Shown in pieces: positions 50,992-59,326 of a stretch of 64,000 nucleotides of DNA. The position numbers and the translations under genes are program-made. Source of the DNA: Streptomyces sp. NBC_00376 (GTDB lineage Bacteria; Actinomycetota; Actinomycetes; Streptomycetales; Streptomycetaceae); assembly GCF_036077095.1 (NCBI RefSeq), contig NZ_CP107960.1, positions 3,968,001 through 4,032,000 of the forward strand. Direction: 5' to 3'. The notes beneath the pieces were generated by a model that saw only the letters and a list, made by a program, of their open reading frames with translations, made no database searches and had not been told where the DNA came from. Position 1 is the first letter of the stretch. The number at the start of each line of letters is the position of its first letter.

Positions 50992-52336
50992 GGTGCGAGC
51001 GTACGCGACGGCGATGTTCGTGCATCGCGGCCGTGTAGACGTCGGCCGTCGCGGACGCGGCGGTGTCCCAGCCGAAACGCTGGGCGTGCGCGGCGGCCGC
51101 GGCGCCCATCCGGGCGACGAGTTCCGGTGCGTCGGCGAACCGGGCCAGCGCCTGCGCGTACGCCTGCGGGTCGTGCCCGGGTATCAGGAAGCCGCTGACC
51201 CCGTCCCGTACCGCCACCGGGAGACCGCCCACGGCCGCCGCGACGACGGGGGTGCCCGCCGCCTGCGCCTCTATGGCGACCAGGCCGAAGGACTCGCTGT
51301 GCGAGGGCATGACCAGCACGGAGGCGGCCCGGAACCAGTCGGCGAGCTGCTCCTGGCCGACCGGCGGCTGGAACCGTACGACGTCGGCGATGCCCAGCCG
51401 CGCCGCCAGCTTCTGCAGCCCCTCCGGCTTGGCGAGGCCGCTGCCGCTCGGGCCGCCGACGACCGGTACGACCATCCGGGAGCGCAGCGTGGGATCGCGG
51501 TCCAGCAGGACGGCGACCGCCCGCAGCAGCACGTCCGGGGCCTTCAGCGGCTGGATGCGGCCCGCGAAGAGCGGGATCAGGGCGTCCCCGGGCAGCCCGA
51601 GGCGCGCCCGTGCCGCGGCCCGCCCGTCGGCGGGGCTGAAGCGGTCCAGGTTGACCCCGGGGTGGACGACGGCGACGGACCCGGGATCGGCGTCGTAGAA
51701 GCGGACCAGCTCGTCCGCCTCCTCGGTGGTGTTGGCGATCAGCCGGTCCGCGGCGCTGACGATCTGGGTCTCGCCGATGACGCGGGCCGCCGGCTCGGGG
51801 GTGTCGCCCTCCGCGAGCGCCGCGTTCTTGACCTTCGCCATGGTGTGCATGGCGTGGACGAGCGGGACGCCCCAGCGCTGGGCGGCGAGCCAGCCGACAT
51901 GGCCGGAGAGCCAGTAGTGGGAGTGGACGAGGTCGTAGTAGCCGGGGCGCTGACCGGCCCACGCCTGCATCACGCCGTGCGTGAAGGCGCAGAGCTGGGC
52001 GGGCAGCTCCTCCTTGGCCAGCCCCTCGTACGGTCCGGCGTCGACGTGCCGGACCAGGACGCCGGGGGCCAGTTCGACCACCGGGGGCAGCCCGCCGGTG
52101 GTGGACCGGGTGAAGATCTCGACCTCGATGCCGATCTCGGCGAGCCGCCTGGCCAGCTCCACGATGTAGACGTTCATGCCGCCCGCGTCGCCGGTGCCGG
52201 GCTGGTGCAGCGGTGAGGTGTGCACGGAGAGCATCGCGATGCGGCGGGGTTTGCGGTGGCCGCCGGGGAACGCGGCGGGGAACCTGAGGCGCGGTGCGAC
52301 CCGGCTGCTGCCGAGCCGGGAGACGTACTGGCTCAC
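50984..52336 (-). CDS. mshA: D-inositol-3-phosphate glycosyltransferase (mycothiol synthesis)
   Basis: A 450-residue GT4 enzyme making the first mycothiol intermediate from UDP-GlcNAc and inositol-3-phosphate. The N-terminal acceptor domain has [20 protein letters not shown] followed by [13 protein letters not shown], the mshA signature. The C-terminal donor domain has [20 protein letters not shown] and the GT4 E-x7-E motif in [20 protein letters not shown]. The GTG at 52336 follows GAGGAGG. A possible SigR-type promoter lies 60-90 bp upstream, consistent with known thiol-stress control of mshA in S. coelicolor. Confidence 0.97.
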   Translation of the reverse strand: MSQYVSRLGSSRVAPRLRFPAAFPGGHRKPRRIAMLSVHTSPLHQPGTGDAGGMNVYIVELARRLAEIGIEVEIFTRSTTGGLPPVVELAPGVLVRHVDAGPYEGLAKEELPAQLCAFTHGVMQAWAGQRPGYYDLVHSHYWLSGHVGWLAAQRWGVPLVHAMHTMAKVKNAALAEGDTPEPAARVIGETQIVSAADRLIANTTEEADELVRFYDADPGSVAVVHPGVNLDRFSPADGRAAARARLGLPGDALIPLFAGRIQPLKAPDVLLRAVAVLLDRDPTLRSRMVVPVVGGPSGSGLAKPEGLQKLAARLGIADVVRFQPPVGQEQLADWFRAASVLVMPSHSESFGLVAIEAQAAGTPVVAAAVGGLPVAVRDGVSGFLIPGHDPQAYAQALARFADAPELVARMGAAAAAHAQRFGWDTAASATADVYTAAMHEHRRRVRSHHG

Positions 52337-52400
52337 GTCGTCCGGTCCTCCTCACTCAGGGCATGACGGCTGAGGGACCCGAGCCCCTGCGAACGGCTGC

Positions 52401-52430
52401 AACAGCGGAATCTCTCCTTTCATTTCCGCT
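52401..52430. promoter_or_regulatory. SigR-like promoter of mshA within an inverted repeat
   Basis: On the minus strand GGAAA (52423-52427), 19 bp and GTT (52401-52403) fit the SigR pattern GGAAT-N18/19-GTT. The start point would be about 58 bp before mshA. The -35 lies in the inverted repeat AGCGGAA (52404-52410) / TTCCGCT (52424-52430), so GGAAT also appears on the + strand facing the methyltransferase gene. Confidence 0.5.
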
Positions 52431-52562
52431 TTACCAAATCATTACGGTGCATGCGTCGCACCCGGGGCGCGTGCACCGGCGTGCGCCACCTGCCCGCCGA
52501 ACCGCCACCGGACCGCCCCCCGCGCCGCCTGCCGCCCCCCGCGAGATCGTTACGCTCGCTTC

Positions 52563-53339
52563 ATGCGCCCCATCGGCACCGCGACCCGCGGGACCACCAA
52601 CCCGAACCGGCTCCGCCGCATGGACCGCTGGATCGCCGCCACCCACGGCCCGGCCCTGCGCCGCGCCGGCCACCCCGTCGCCGTCGACCTCGGGTACGGC
52701 GCCGCGCCCTGGACCGCCGTCGAACTGCTGCACCGGCTGCGTACCGCCGAGCCGCGCACGGCCGTGGTCGGCGTCGAGATCGATCCGGAGCGGGTCGCGG
52801 CGGCGAAGCCGTACGAACGCGAGGGCCTGACCTTCCTGCACGGCGGGTTCGAGATCCCGCTCCCCGAGCGCCCCGACCTGATCCGGGCGGCGAACGTGCT
52901 GCGCCAGTACGACGAGGGCGAGGTCGCCGCGGTCTGGCGCCGGCTGTGCGCCCGTCTCGCGCCGGGCGGGCTCCTGGTGGAGGGCACCTGCGACGAGATC
53001 GGGCGCCGGCACGTGTGGGTGGCGCTCGGCCCGGAGGGGCCGCGCACGGTCACGTTCGCGACCCGGCTCGCCTCCCTGGACCGCCCCTCCGACCTGGCGG
53101 AGCGCCTGCCCAAGGCGCTGATCCACCGCAATGTGCCGGGCGAACCGGTCCACGCGTTCCTGCGGGACTTCGACCGGGCGTGGGCCGCGGCGGCCCCGTA
53201 CGCCTCGCTGGGCGCCCGGCAGCGCTGGATCACGGCGGTGCGGTCGCTGTCCGGCGACTGGCCGCTGGCCGACGGGGTACGGCGGTGGCGCCAGGGCGAA
53301 GTCACGGTGAAATGGGCCGCCCTGCAGCCCAACCCATGA
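52563..53339 (+). CDS. SAM-dependent class I methyltransferase
   Basis: A 258-residue Rossmann-fold methyltransferase. Motif I is VAVDLGYGAAPWTAVELLHR (GxGxxP variant). The acidic residue of motif II is in VVGVEIDPERVAAAKPYE. Motif III-like strands follow in DLIRAANVLRQYDEGEVAAV and APGGLLVEGTCDEIGRRHVW. The target is unknown; it could be a small molecule or a cofactor. It is divergent from mshA over 226 bp and ends 207 bp before the NlpC/P60 gene. The ATG at 52563 lacks a clear ribosome site. Confidence 0.87.
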   Translation: MRPIGTATRGTTNPNRLRRMDRWIAATHGPALRRAGHPVAVDLGYGAAPWTAVELLHRLRTAEPRTAVVGVEIDPERVAAAKPYEREGLTFLHGGFEIPLPERPDLIRAANVLRQYDEGEVAAVWRRLCARLAPGGLLVEGTCDEIGRRHVWVALGPEGPRTVTFATRLASLDRPSDLAERLPKALIHRNVPGEPVHAFLRDFDRAWAAAAPYASLGARQRWITAVRSLSGDWPLADGVRRWRQGEVTVKWAALQPNP

Positions 53340-53545
53340 CCCGACTCCCGCTGAACGGACGCGGCGGGGCCGGATCCGGGGAGGCGGACGGGAACGCGGA
53401 CGGGGCATCGTTCGTCCAGAGAGAGGGGAGAGCGACCGTCAGGACTGCGACCGTGCGCCTCTGTTGCTTTTCGGTACGGCATGGCACGATCTCGACATCG
53501 GCGAAAAGTTACTGACGGTAAATCAGATTCATTCGGGGGGATCTC

Positions 53546-54610
53546 GTGAACCGACGTCACTGTGCCTCAGCCGCGATCACTCTGGTCTGCGCGCTGTCCG
53601 TGCTCATCACGCCGGTCCAGGCCTTCGCCAAGCCCGTGCCACCATCCCCCTCCGATACCGGCTCCGGGGCGCCGAAGAAGAGCCTCGAAGAGGTGCGCAA
53701 GGAGATCGACGCCCTCTACCGCAAGGCGGGGGCGGCCACCGACGCGTACAACCTCGCCGAGGAGAAGGCCGAGAAACAGTCCGGCGAGATCGTGAAGCTG
53801 GCCCGCGCCATAGTGGTGGGCCAGTCGAAGATCGCCGAGCTCAAGAGCCAGGCGGGCGCCCAGGCCCGTGAGCAGTACCGCACCGGCGGGCTGCCGCCCG
53901 GCGCCCAGTTCATGCTCAGCGACGACCCGCAGCTGTTCCTGGACGGCGTGAACCGGGTCAGGGAGGGCCAGCAGGCCGCCCAGGGCGTTCTCGGTGAACT
54001 GACCAGGACCCAGCAGGACCTGGAGACGTACACCAAGGACGCGAGCACCAACTGGAAGAAGCTCGAAGCCAACCGGGTCAAGCAGGCCAAGGCCAAGAAG
54101 AAGATCAACGCGCAGATCGCCGCGGCGAAGAAGCTGGAGTCACAGCTCAAGAAGGAGGAGCGGGCCCGCCTGCTCAAGCTGGAGCAGGAGGCCGAGTACA
54201 AGCAGCAGACGGCCTGGCTCAGCTCCGGCGCCCTCAAGGAAATCAACCGCGAGGCGAGCGCGCGCGGCAAGAAGGCGGTGGCCTTCGCGACCGACCAGAT
54301 CGGCAAGCCGTACGTCTGGGGCGCCGAGGGCCCCAAGTCGTACGACTGCTCGGGGCTCACGTCCCAGGCCTGGCTGGCGGCGGGCCGGCCGATCCCCCGC
54401 ACCTCGCAGGAGCAGTGGCGGCTGCTGCCGCACATAGCGATCAAGGACATGCGCCCCGGCGACCTGATCATCTACCACAGTGACGCCAGCCACGTGGGCA
54501 TGTACATCGGCGACGGCGCCATCGTCCACGCCCCCCGCCCCGGCCGCAACGTCACGCTGGCGGGCGCGGGCTCGATGCAGATACTCGGGGTCGTACGCCC
54601 GGACAAGTAG
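53546..54610 (+). CDS. Secreted NlpC/P60 peptidoglycan endopeptidase
   Basis: A 354-residue cell-wall hydrolase. A Sec signal (SAAITLVCALSVLITPVQAF) is followed by a long coiled coil (about 45-220, rich in Lys, Glu and Ala; KQAKAKKKINAQIAAAKKLE). The C-terminal NlpC/P60 domain (about 240-354) has catalytic Cys in SYDCSGLTSQAWLAAG and His in SDASHVGMYIGDGAIVHAP. It cuts the stem peptide (D-Glu to meso/LL-DAP bond), probably in growth or division like RipA. GGGGGAT precedes the GTG. The leader does not contain a recognisable ydaO (c-di-AMP) riboswitch. An inverted repeat CTTTTCG (53467-53473) / CGAAAAG (53502-53508) is in the promoter region. Confidence 0.95.
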   Translation: MNRRHCASAAITLVCALSVLITPVQAFAKPVPPSPSDTGSGAPKKSLEEVRKEIDALYRKAGAATDAYNLAEEKAEKQSGEIVKLARAIVVGQSKIAELKSQAGAQAREQYRTGGLPPGAQFMLSDDPQLFLDGVNRVREGQQAAQGVLGELTRTQQDLETYTKDASTNWKKLEANRVKQAKAKKKINAQIAAAKKLESQLKKEERARLLKLEQEAEYKQQTAWLSSGALKEINREASARGKKAVAFATDQIGKPYVWGAEGPKSYDCSGLTSQAWLAAGRPIPRTSQEQWRLLPHIAIKDMRPGDLIIYHSDASHVGMYIGDGAIVHAPRPGRNVTLAGAGSMQILGVVRPDK

Positions 54611-54992
54611 GCGCGCCCCCCTCCGCACCCCTCCGCGCGGAGGGCTCCACGCCGCGTCCGCCGAGGCGCCGTCCGGAGCGCCGGAGCGCCTCCGCGGAGG
54701 TGCCCCGCACCTCCGCGCGAGCGGCCCGGATCGCCCGTACCCGCACGGGCGTGACCCACGCCACCCGCCGTCCACCACCCGCGTGACCTTTGTCATGTCC
54801 CGATACCCGCCCCGGGCCCGGCAGATCTCGCCGGATCCGTGACCTGACGCGGCTTATGACTGCGCATATGCCGGAGGCCAATCGCGGAACGCCATTCCGT
54901 TCCACCGCCACAGCCCGCTATCGTCCCCGTCTGGCGGATCGTCGATCGTCGGTCCGCCGCGCCCTCGGGGGGAGGGAAGGAAACCCGAACCG
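54611..54992. other. 382-bp gap between the NlpC/P60 and receiver-PP2C genes
   Basis: No coding sense. It starts with several overlapping GC dyads: CCCTCCGCGCGGAGGG at 54629-54644, and GAGGCGC/GCGCCTC and CCTCCGCGGAGG further on. These probably end the NlpC/P60 transcript. The second half (54790-54960) is less GC-rich and should hold the promoter of the phosphatase gene. Confidence 0.6.
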
Positions 54993-56342
54993 ATGCCCGT
55001 ACCCGTACCGCAGCAACACTCCGATGCCGCTGCGGATGCCTCCCACGACGCCGTCCTCACGCTCCTGGTGATCGAGGACGACCCGGCGGGCACCTTCACC
55101 GTCCCCGAGCTCCCGGCCGCGGCCGGCACGAGGGTGCGTATCCGCACCGCCCGCAACCTGACCGAGGCGGGCCGGCTCCTCACGGACGACGTCGACTGCA
55201 TACTGCTGGACCTGGCCCTGCCCACCGGCGGCGAGACCCGCGCCTCCGGGGCCGGTGACACGGCCGGACCCGACGGGCTCGCCACCCTCGAACACGTCCT
55301 GCGGCTCGCCCCGCGCCACGCCGTCCTCGCCCTCACGGCACAGGACGACACCGCGCTGGCCGCCGAGGCGGTACGCGTCGGCGCCCAGGACTACCTCTTC
55401 CGCGACGAACTCGACGGCCGGCTGCTCAGCCGCGCCATCCGGTACGCCGTCGAGCGCAAGCGCGCCGACGTCGCCCAGCGCCGGCTCACCGAGTCCACGC
55501 TGCGCGCCCAGGAGAACGCCCGCCTCGAACGCGGCCTGCTCCCGACGCCGCTGCTCGAAGGCTCCGATCTGCGCTTCGCGGCCCGCTACCGCCCCGGCCG
55601 CAGCCGCGCGCTGCTCGGCGGGGACTTCTACGACACGGTCCGTACACCCGACGGCACCGTCCACGCGATGATCGGCGACGTCTGCGGGCACGGCCCCGAC
55701 GAGGCGGCGCTCGGCGTGGAACTGCGCATCGCGTGGCGGGCGTTGACCCTGGCCGGGCTCTGCGGCGACGAACTGCTCTCCACCCTCCAGCAGGTCCTGG
55801 AGCACGAGCGGGAGAGCGAGGAGATCTTCGCGACGCTCTGCACCGTCGACATCGCCCCCGACGGCCGGCGCGCCGGACTCTGCCTGGCCGGCCACCCCGC
55901 CCCGCTGATCGCCCGGCAGGGACAGGCCGCGCGCCTGCTCCCGTACGAGGACGGCGGCCCGGCCCTGGGGCTGCTGCCGCGCGCACGCTGGCCACGCCGA
56001 CACGTGGATCTCGGCTCCACCTGGAGCCTGATGATGTACACGGACGGGCTGATCGAGGGGCGCGTGGGCCCGGTCGGCACTCAGCGGCTGGGCCAGGACG
56101 GCATGGTCGCGATGATCAACCAGCAGCTGGCGCAGGGGCTCACCGGCGAGGATCTCCTGGAGGCCGCGGTCGCCCGGGTGCGGGAGCTGAACGGCGGTGA
56201 ACTGACCGACGACGTCGCGGTCCTCCTGCTCGACCGCGACCGGGAGAGCGTCCGCCGCCGGACCCCGGACTGCGGACGGGGCCGGAGCATCCCCCGGCCC
56301 CGCAACGCGAACCCCGCGAACGCTCAGCGCCCGCCGTTGTAG
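54993..56342 (+). CDS. Receiver-domain PP2C/SpoIIE-type serine phosphatase
   Basis: A 449-residue two-domain signalling protein. The N-terminal receiver (about 20-160) has acidic residues in LLVIEDDPAG, phospho-acceptor Asp73 in CILLDLALPTGG and Lys replaced near YLFRDELDG, so phosphorylation may be atypical. A coiled linker (RADVAQRRLTESTLRAQENA) leads to a PPM/SpoIIE phosphatase domain (about 185-420) with GGDFYDTV, IGDVCGHGPDEAALG and ELTDDVAVLLL metal motifs. Such RsbU/RssB-like proteins act on anti-sigma antagonist partners. AAGGAA precedes the ATG. Its last 19 bp overlap the convergent DUF2516 gene. Confidence 0.93.
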   Translation: MPVPVPQQHSDAAADASHDAVLTLLVIEDDPAGTFTVPELPAAAGTRVRIRTARNLTEAGRLLTDDVDCILLDLALPTGGETRASGAGDTAGPDGLATLEHVLRLAPRHAVLALTAQDDTALAAEAVRVGAQDYLFRDELDGRLLSRAIRYAVERKRADVAQRRLTESTLRAQENARLERGLLPTPLLEGSDLRFAARYRPGRSRALLGGDFYDTVRTPDGTVHAMIGDVCGHGPDEAALGVELRIAWRALTLAGLCGDELLSTLQQVLEHERESEEIFATLCTVDIAPDGRRAGLCLAGHPAPLIARQGQAARLLPYEDGGPALGLLPRARWPRRHVDLGSTWSLMMYTDGLIEGRVGPVGTQRLGQDGMVAMINQQLAQGLTGEDLLEAAVARVRELNGGELTDDVAVLLLDRDRESVRRRTPDCGRGRSIPRPRNANPANAQRPPL

Positions 56343-56674
56343 GGCCCGTACGGCCCGTCGCTGCTCGATCCGCCGCGCCGGCCTCCGCCCGAGACCGCCC
56401 GCAGCGCGGGCCGCACGTCCACCAGGAAGACGATGGACGCGACCACGCCCGCGAGCTGCAGGAACAGCACCGACATGTAGAGGCTCAACAGGTTCACGGC
56501 GACAGCGATGCCGAGAATGATCAGCCAGAAGGACTTCTTCTGCTTGTCCGCGGCCGGGTAGGCGTCCTCACGGGCCATCGCGGCCATGACCAGCGCGACC
56601 ACCGCCAGCACCATCATGGCCACGTGGAGCAGCAGGACGAATGTGCTGAAGCCTGTGAGCAACATGGTTTGCAC
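56324..56674 (-). CDS. DUF2516-family small membrane protein
   Basis: A 116-residue protein with three hydrophobic segments (FSTFVLLLHVAMMVLAVVAL, FWLIILGIAVAVNLLSLYMS, LAGVVASIVFLVDVRPALRA) and a charged, Gly/Ser-rich tail (PYGPYNGGR), matching DUF2516. Role unknown. The start is GTG 56674 or ATG 56665; GGCGGTG sits well for the second. Its end overlaps the convergent phosphatase gene. It lies downstream of the HbhA-like gene on the same strand, but with a terminator hairpin between. Confidence 0.85.
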   Translation of the reverse strand: MQTMLLTGFSTFVLLLHVAMMVLAVVALVMAAMAREDAYPAADKQKKSFWLIILGIAVAVNLLSLYMSVLFLQLAGVVASIVFLVDVRPALRAVSGGGRRGGSSSDGPYGPYNGGR

Positions 56675-56723
56675 CGCCTAATAAATGGATGAGCGCCTCG
56701 CGGCCAAGGTACCGGGACAACGA

Positions 56724-56749
56724 GCCGGGCACCCCTGATGGTGCCCGGC
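56724..56749 (-). terminator. Terminator after the HbhA-like gene
   Basis: GCCGGGCACC (56724-56733) pairs with GGTGCCCGGC (56740-56749) around CCTGAT. Confidence 0.75.
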
Positions 56750-56824
56750 CCGCACCCCGCCACACACTTCGGTGCCACAGCACCGTCGTAGATGCCGTGG
56801 CACGGGCGGGGATCCCCCGCTCCG

Positions 56825-57469
56825 CTACTTCGCGCTCGGCGGAGTCGTCTTCTTCGCGACGGGCTTGCGCACGGGCGCCTTCTTGGCGGGCGCGGCCTGG
56901 GCCTTGCTCTCCGGCCTGACGGTCTTCGGCGCGGGCTTGGGCGCCGGTGCGGCCTTCGCCGGACCGGGCTTGGCGACCGGCGTGGTCCTCGCGGTGCCCG
57001 TCGGCTTGGACTCCTTGCGCGGCTCGACGACGACGGCGATCTCGACGATCTCCTCGGCCGTCTCGCCCCGCCAGTTCCTCACGGTCTGCTCGCCGCGCTC
57101 GGCAACCTTCTCGTACGTCTCCCGGGCCCGCACCGCGTACTCCGCGGCCACGCCCAGGCTCCGCAGCGCCAGGTCCTGCGCGCTCTCGCCCAGCTTCCGC
57201 AGGTCGCTGTCGAACGACCCGATCACCTCGGTGACCTTGGCCTGCACGGTGGCCTGCGCCTCCTTGGCCTGCGAGGCCACCTTCTCCTGCACGACCTTGG
57301 GGTCGGTGTTGCGCACGGCCTCGATACGCTCCGGCGCCTCGGCACGCAGCTGCTCGATCAGCGCCGGGACCTTGCGCGCCTGCTCGACGGCGAGATCGGC
57401 CGTACCGGCGGCGAAGTAGAGGGGGGTCGGGTCGGTGAGGGTCTTGCGCAGGTCATCGGTGATGGCCAT
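56825..57469 (-). CDS. HbhA-like (heparin-binding haemagglutinin) coiled-coil protein with Lys/Pro/Ala tail
   Basis: A 214-residue protein. Residues 1-140 are a long amphipathic helix/coiled coil (DLAVEQARKVPALIEQLRAE, VASQAKEAQATVQAKVTEVI). Residues 150-214 are a basic, disordered tail of Lys, Pro and Ala (AKPGPAKAAPAPKPAPK). This is the architecture of mycobacterial HbhA, which binds polyanions and lipid inclusions. There is no signal peptide. GGGAGG precedes the ATG. It lies 27 bp downstream of an XRE regulator, a pairing conserved in Streptomyces as far as I recall. Role here unknown. Confidence 0.85.
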   Translation of the reverse strand: MAITDDLRKTLTDPTPLYFAAGTADLAVEQARKVPALIEQLRAEAPERIEAVRNTDPKVVQEKVASQAKEAQATVQAKVTEVIGSFDSDLRKLGESAQDLALRSLGVAAEYAVRARETYEKVAERGEQTVRNWRGETAEEIVEIAVVVEPRKESKPTGTARTTPVAKPGPAKAAPAPKPAPKTVRPESKAQAAPAKKAPVRKPVAKKTTPPSAK

Positions 57470-57496
57470 GACTGTGGTCCTCCCGGATCATCAGAC

Positions 57497-57955
57497 TCAG
57501 TGTGAGGGTTTCTCGGGCTGTGAGGGTTTCTCAGGCTTTGAATGCGCGGAGGGCGCTGGCTCGTCGCCGGTCTCCGATCCGGCGGCGACGCCGGATTCCG
57601 GTCCGGGCTCGAACCCGTTCTCCTTGCGGAAGGAGTCGTAGATCTGCAGCAGAACACTCTTCTGCCGCTCGTTTATGGACGGGTCGGCCAGAATCACCGC
57701 CCGTGTCTCCAGCTCCTCCCGCTCCCGCTCGTCCAGAATCCCGGCCCGTACGTAAAGGGTCTCGGCGGAGATCCGCAGCGCCTTGGCGACCTGCTGCAAC
57801 ACCTCGGCGCTCGGCTTGCGCAGCCCGCGCTCGATCTGGCTGAGGTAGGGATTGGACACCCCGGCGGCATCGGCGAGCTGCCGCAGCGACAGCTGCGCGT
57901 TGCGCCGCTGCTCGCGCAGATACTCACCGAGACTGCCGACGTTGAGGGATGCCAT
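57497..57955 (-). CDS. XRE-family helix-turn-helix regulator
   Basis: A 152-residue regulator. The N-terminal HTH_3 domain (about 8-62) contains LREQRRNAQLSLRQLADAAG and VSNPYLSQIERGLRKPSAEV, a canonical Cro/CI-type fold. A short helical region follows (about 70-105, ILDEREREELETRAVILADP). The Glu/Pro/Ser-rich tail (HSKPEKPSQPEKPSH) has a repeated PEKPS. The ATG at 57955 is preferred; the longer frame runs through its own operator. A perfect 12-bp inverted repeat lies 27 bp upstream, so it is probably self-regulated together with the HbhA-like gene. Confidence 0.93.
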   Translation of the reverse strand: MASLNVGSLGEYLREQRRNAQLSLRQLADAAGVSNPYLSQIERGLRKPSAEVLQQVAKALRISAETLYVRAGILDEREREELETRAVILADPSINERQKSVLLQIYDSFRKENGFEPGPESGVAAGSETGDEPAPSAHSKPEKPSQPEKPSH

Positions 57956-57981
57956 GCCCCGATGGTGCGCCACCCCTGCTA

Positions 57982-58009
57982 ACTTTTGCAAGCAGCCGCT
58001 TGCAAAAGT
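57982..58009. promoter_or_regulatory. Operator candidate of the XRE regulator
   Basis: ACTTTTGCAAGC (57982-57993) and GCTTGCAAAAGT (57998-58009) are perfect inverted repeats around AGCC, in an AT-rich patch 27 bp before the XRE start. The TTGCAAG half-site shares GCTTGC with the inverted repeat upstream of the GNAT gene at 34989. Confidence 0.8.
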
Positions 58010-58154
58010 GCGCCATACCACTCGTCCGGCCCCGTTGAGCCGGGAGGGCTGTCCGTTGACGGTCGCCCTGCCGGAAGGGACCGCGGCGGTGCCTTGCTGT
58101 CCCGTGAAGCCGTGGCGAGCTGTCGGGTGGTGCCGGCGCTCCGGCGCTGGGCAG

Positions 58155-59273
58155 TCAGGACGGCTGGACTTGGTCGAAGAGGGCGAGGGCTTCGGAGGGG
58201 TTCGGGCTCACGAGGCGGTCCAGACCGGCCGTCGTGATCTTCGCCCACCTGCCGGCCCGTGCCCACATCCGTTCCTCGAAGGCGCGGACGGTCTCGTCCA
58301 GATCTCCAGGGCCGGTGGCGATGGACTCGGCGAGTTCGGCACCTTCCAGCATCGCGAGGTTCGCGCCCACCCCCAATGGGGGCATCAGATGGGCGGCGTC
58401 GCCCAGCAGCGTCACCCCGAAGACATGGGTCCAGGTGTGGGACACGGGCAGGGCATAGAGGGGACGGTGGACGAAAGCGGTGCTGCGGCGGAGGAGGTCG
58501 AGGACGGGAGCGGCCCAGCCGTCGAACAGAGCCAGCAGGCTCGATCGCGCGACCTCGACATCGGCCAGGTCCAGGTTCGTGTGCCAGTCCAGCGGCGCGC
58601 GGAACTGGACGTACACCTTGACGTGGCCACCGCTGTTGCGCTGGGCGACGAGAGCTCGGTTCACGCCGTACACAGCCACGGAACCGTCGCCGATCAGCCG
58701 GGCGAGGTCAGGGTGGCGGGTATCGACGTCGCCCAGGGAGGCCTCGACCGAGGTGACACCGGCGTAGTGCGGCGTCACCGACGAGACTGCCGGGCGGATC
58801 CGGGACCAGGCGCCGTCCGCGCCGACCACGAGGTCGAACGTTTCCTGTCGCCCGTCCGCGAAATGGACCAGCACGCCATCCCGGGTTCCCGGCACCACCT
58901 GCGTCACGCTCCGCCCCCACCGGACGTCGAGAGGGCCGAGCAGCAGGTCACGGAGTTGCCCGCGGTCGATCTCGGGGTTGGCCTGTTCATCCGGACGGGG
59001 TCGCCAGTCGCGCAGGACGGTCCCGTCCACGTCCAGGATGCGCATGGCCTGCCCCTCGGGACGGGACAGCGCCTGGAACTCCGCCAGCAGCCCCGCCTTG
59101 TCCAGTGCGAGCTGACCCAGCCCTTCGCGCAGGTCCAGCGTGCCGCCCTGGGGGCGGGCGTCGGGGGCGGAATCGCGTTCGAGGACGGCGACGGGGTAGC
59201 CATGACGGTGCAGGACACGGGCGAAGGTAAGGCCGGCAGGACCGCCCCCGACCACTGCGATGCGATGTCTCAT
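58155..59273 (-). CDS. FAD-dependent aromatic monooxygenase (TetX/PHBH-like)
   Basis: A 372-residue class A flavin monooxygenase. RIAVVGGGPAGLTFARVLHR (4-23) is the FAD GxGxxG, and VLERD holds the acidic residue. DLVVGADGAWSRIRPAV is the DG fingerprint, and GVTLLGDAAHLMPPLGVGAN the GD motif. It would hydroxylate an aromatic or polyketide-like compound using NAD(P)H, and could modify a drug as TetX does. It is divergent from a TetR regulator over 53 bp containing dyads that reach its start codon, implying drug- or substrate-inducible expression. Its G+C and codon use look local. Confidence 0.92.
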   Translation of the reverse strand: MRHRIAVVGGGPAGLTFARVLHRHGYPVAVLERDSAPDARPQGGTLDLREGLGQLALDKAGLLAEFQALSRPEGQAMRILDVDGTVLRDWRPRPDEQANPEIDRGQLRDLLLGPLDVRWGRSVTQVVPGTRDGVLVHFADGRQETFDLVVGADGAWSRIRPAVSSVTPHYAGVTSVEASLGDVDTRHPDLARLIGDGSVAVYGVNRALVAQRNSGGHVKVYVQFRAPLDWHTNLDLADVEVARSSLLALFDGWAAPVLDLLRRSTAFVHRPLYALPVSHTWTHVFGVTLLGDAAHLMPPLGVGANLAMLEGAELAESIATGPGDLDETVRAFEERMWARAGRWAKITTAGLDRLVSPNPSEALALFDQVQPS

Positions 59274-59275
59274 GC

Positions 59276-59308
59276 CGATACACTGTATTAGGTCATTACG
59301 ATGTATCG
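59276..59308. promoter_or_regulatory. Operator candidates between the monooxygenase and tetR genes
   Basis: CGATACA (59276-59282) and TGTATCG (59302-59308) are inverted repeats 19 bp apart. Inside lies the 11-bp palindrome ATACACTGTAT (59278-59288). The block is AT-rich and touches both divergent promoters. Confidence 0.65.
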
Positions 59309-59326
59309 CAACGGTACGATGTCGTC

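Noticed and set aside
53340..53545. Possible ydaO (c-di-AMP) riboswitch before the NlpC/P60 gene
   Set aside because: Cell-wall hydrolase leaders in actinobacteria often carry it, but I could not find the conserved motif blocks here.
54611..54800. Clustered CTCCGCG dyads considered as a repeat family or CRISPR-like array
   Set aside because: The units are irregular in length and spacing and explain themselves as overlapping terminator stems in GC-rich DNA.
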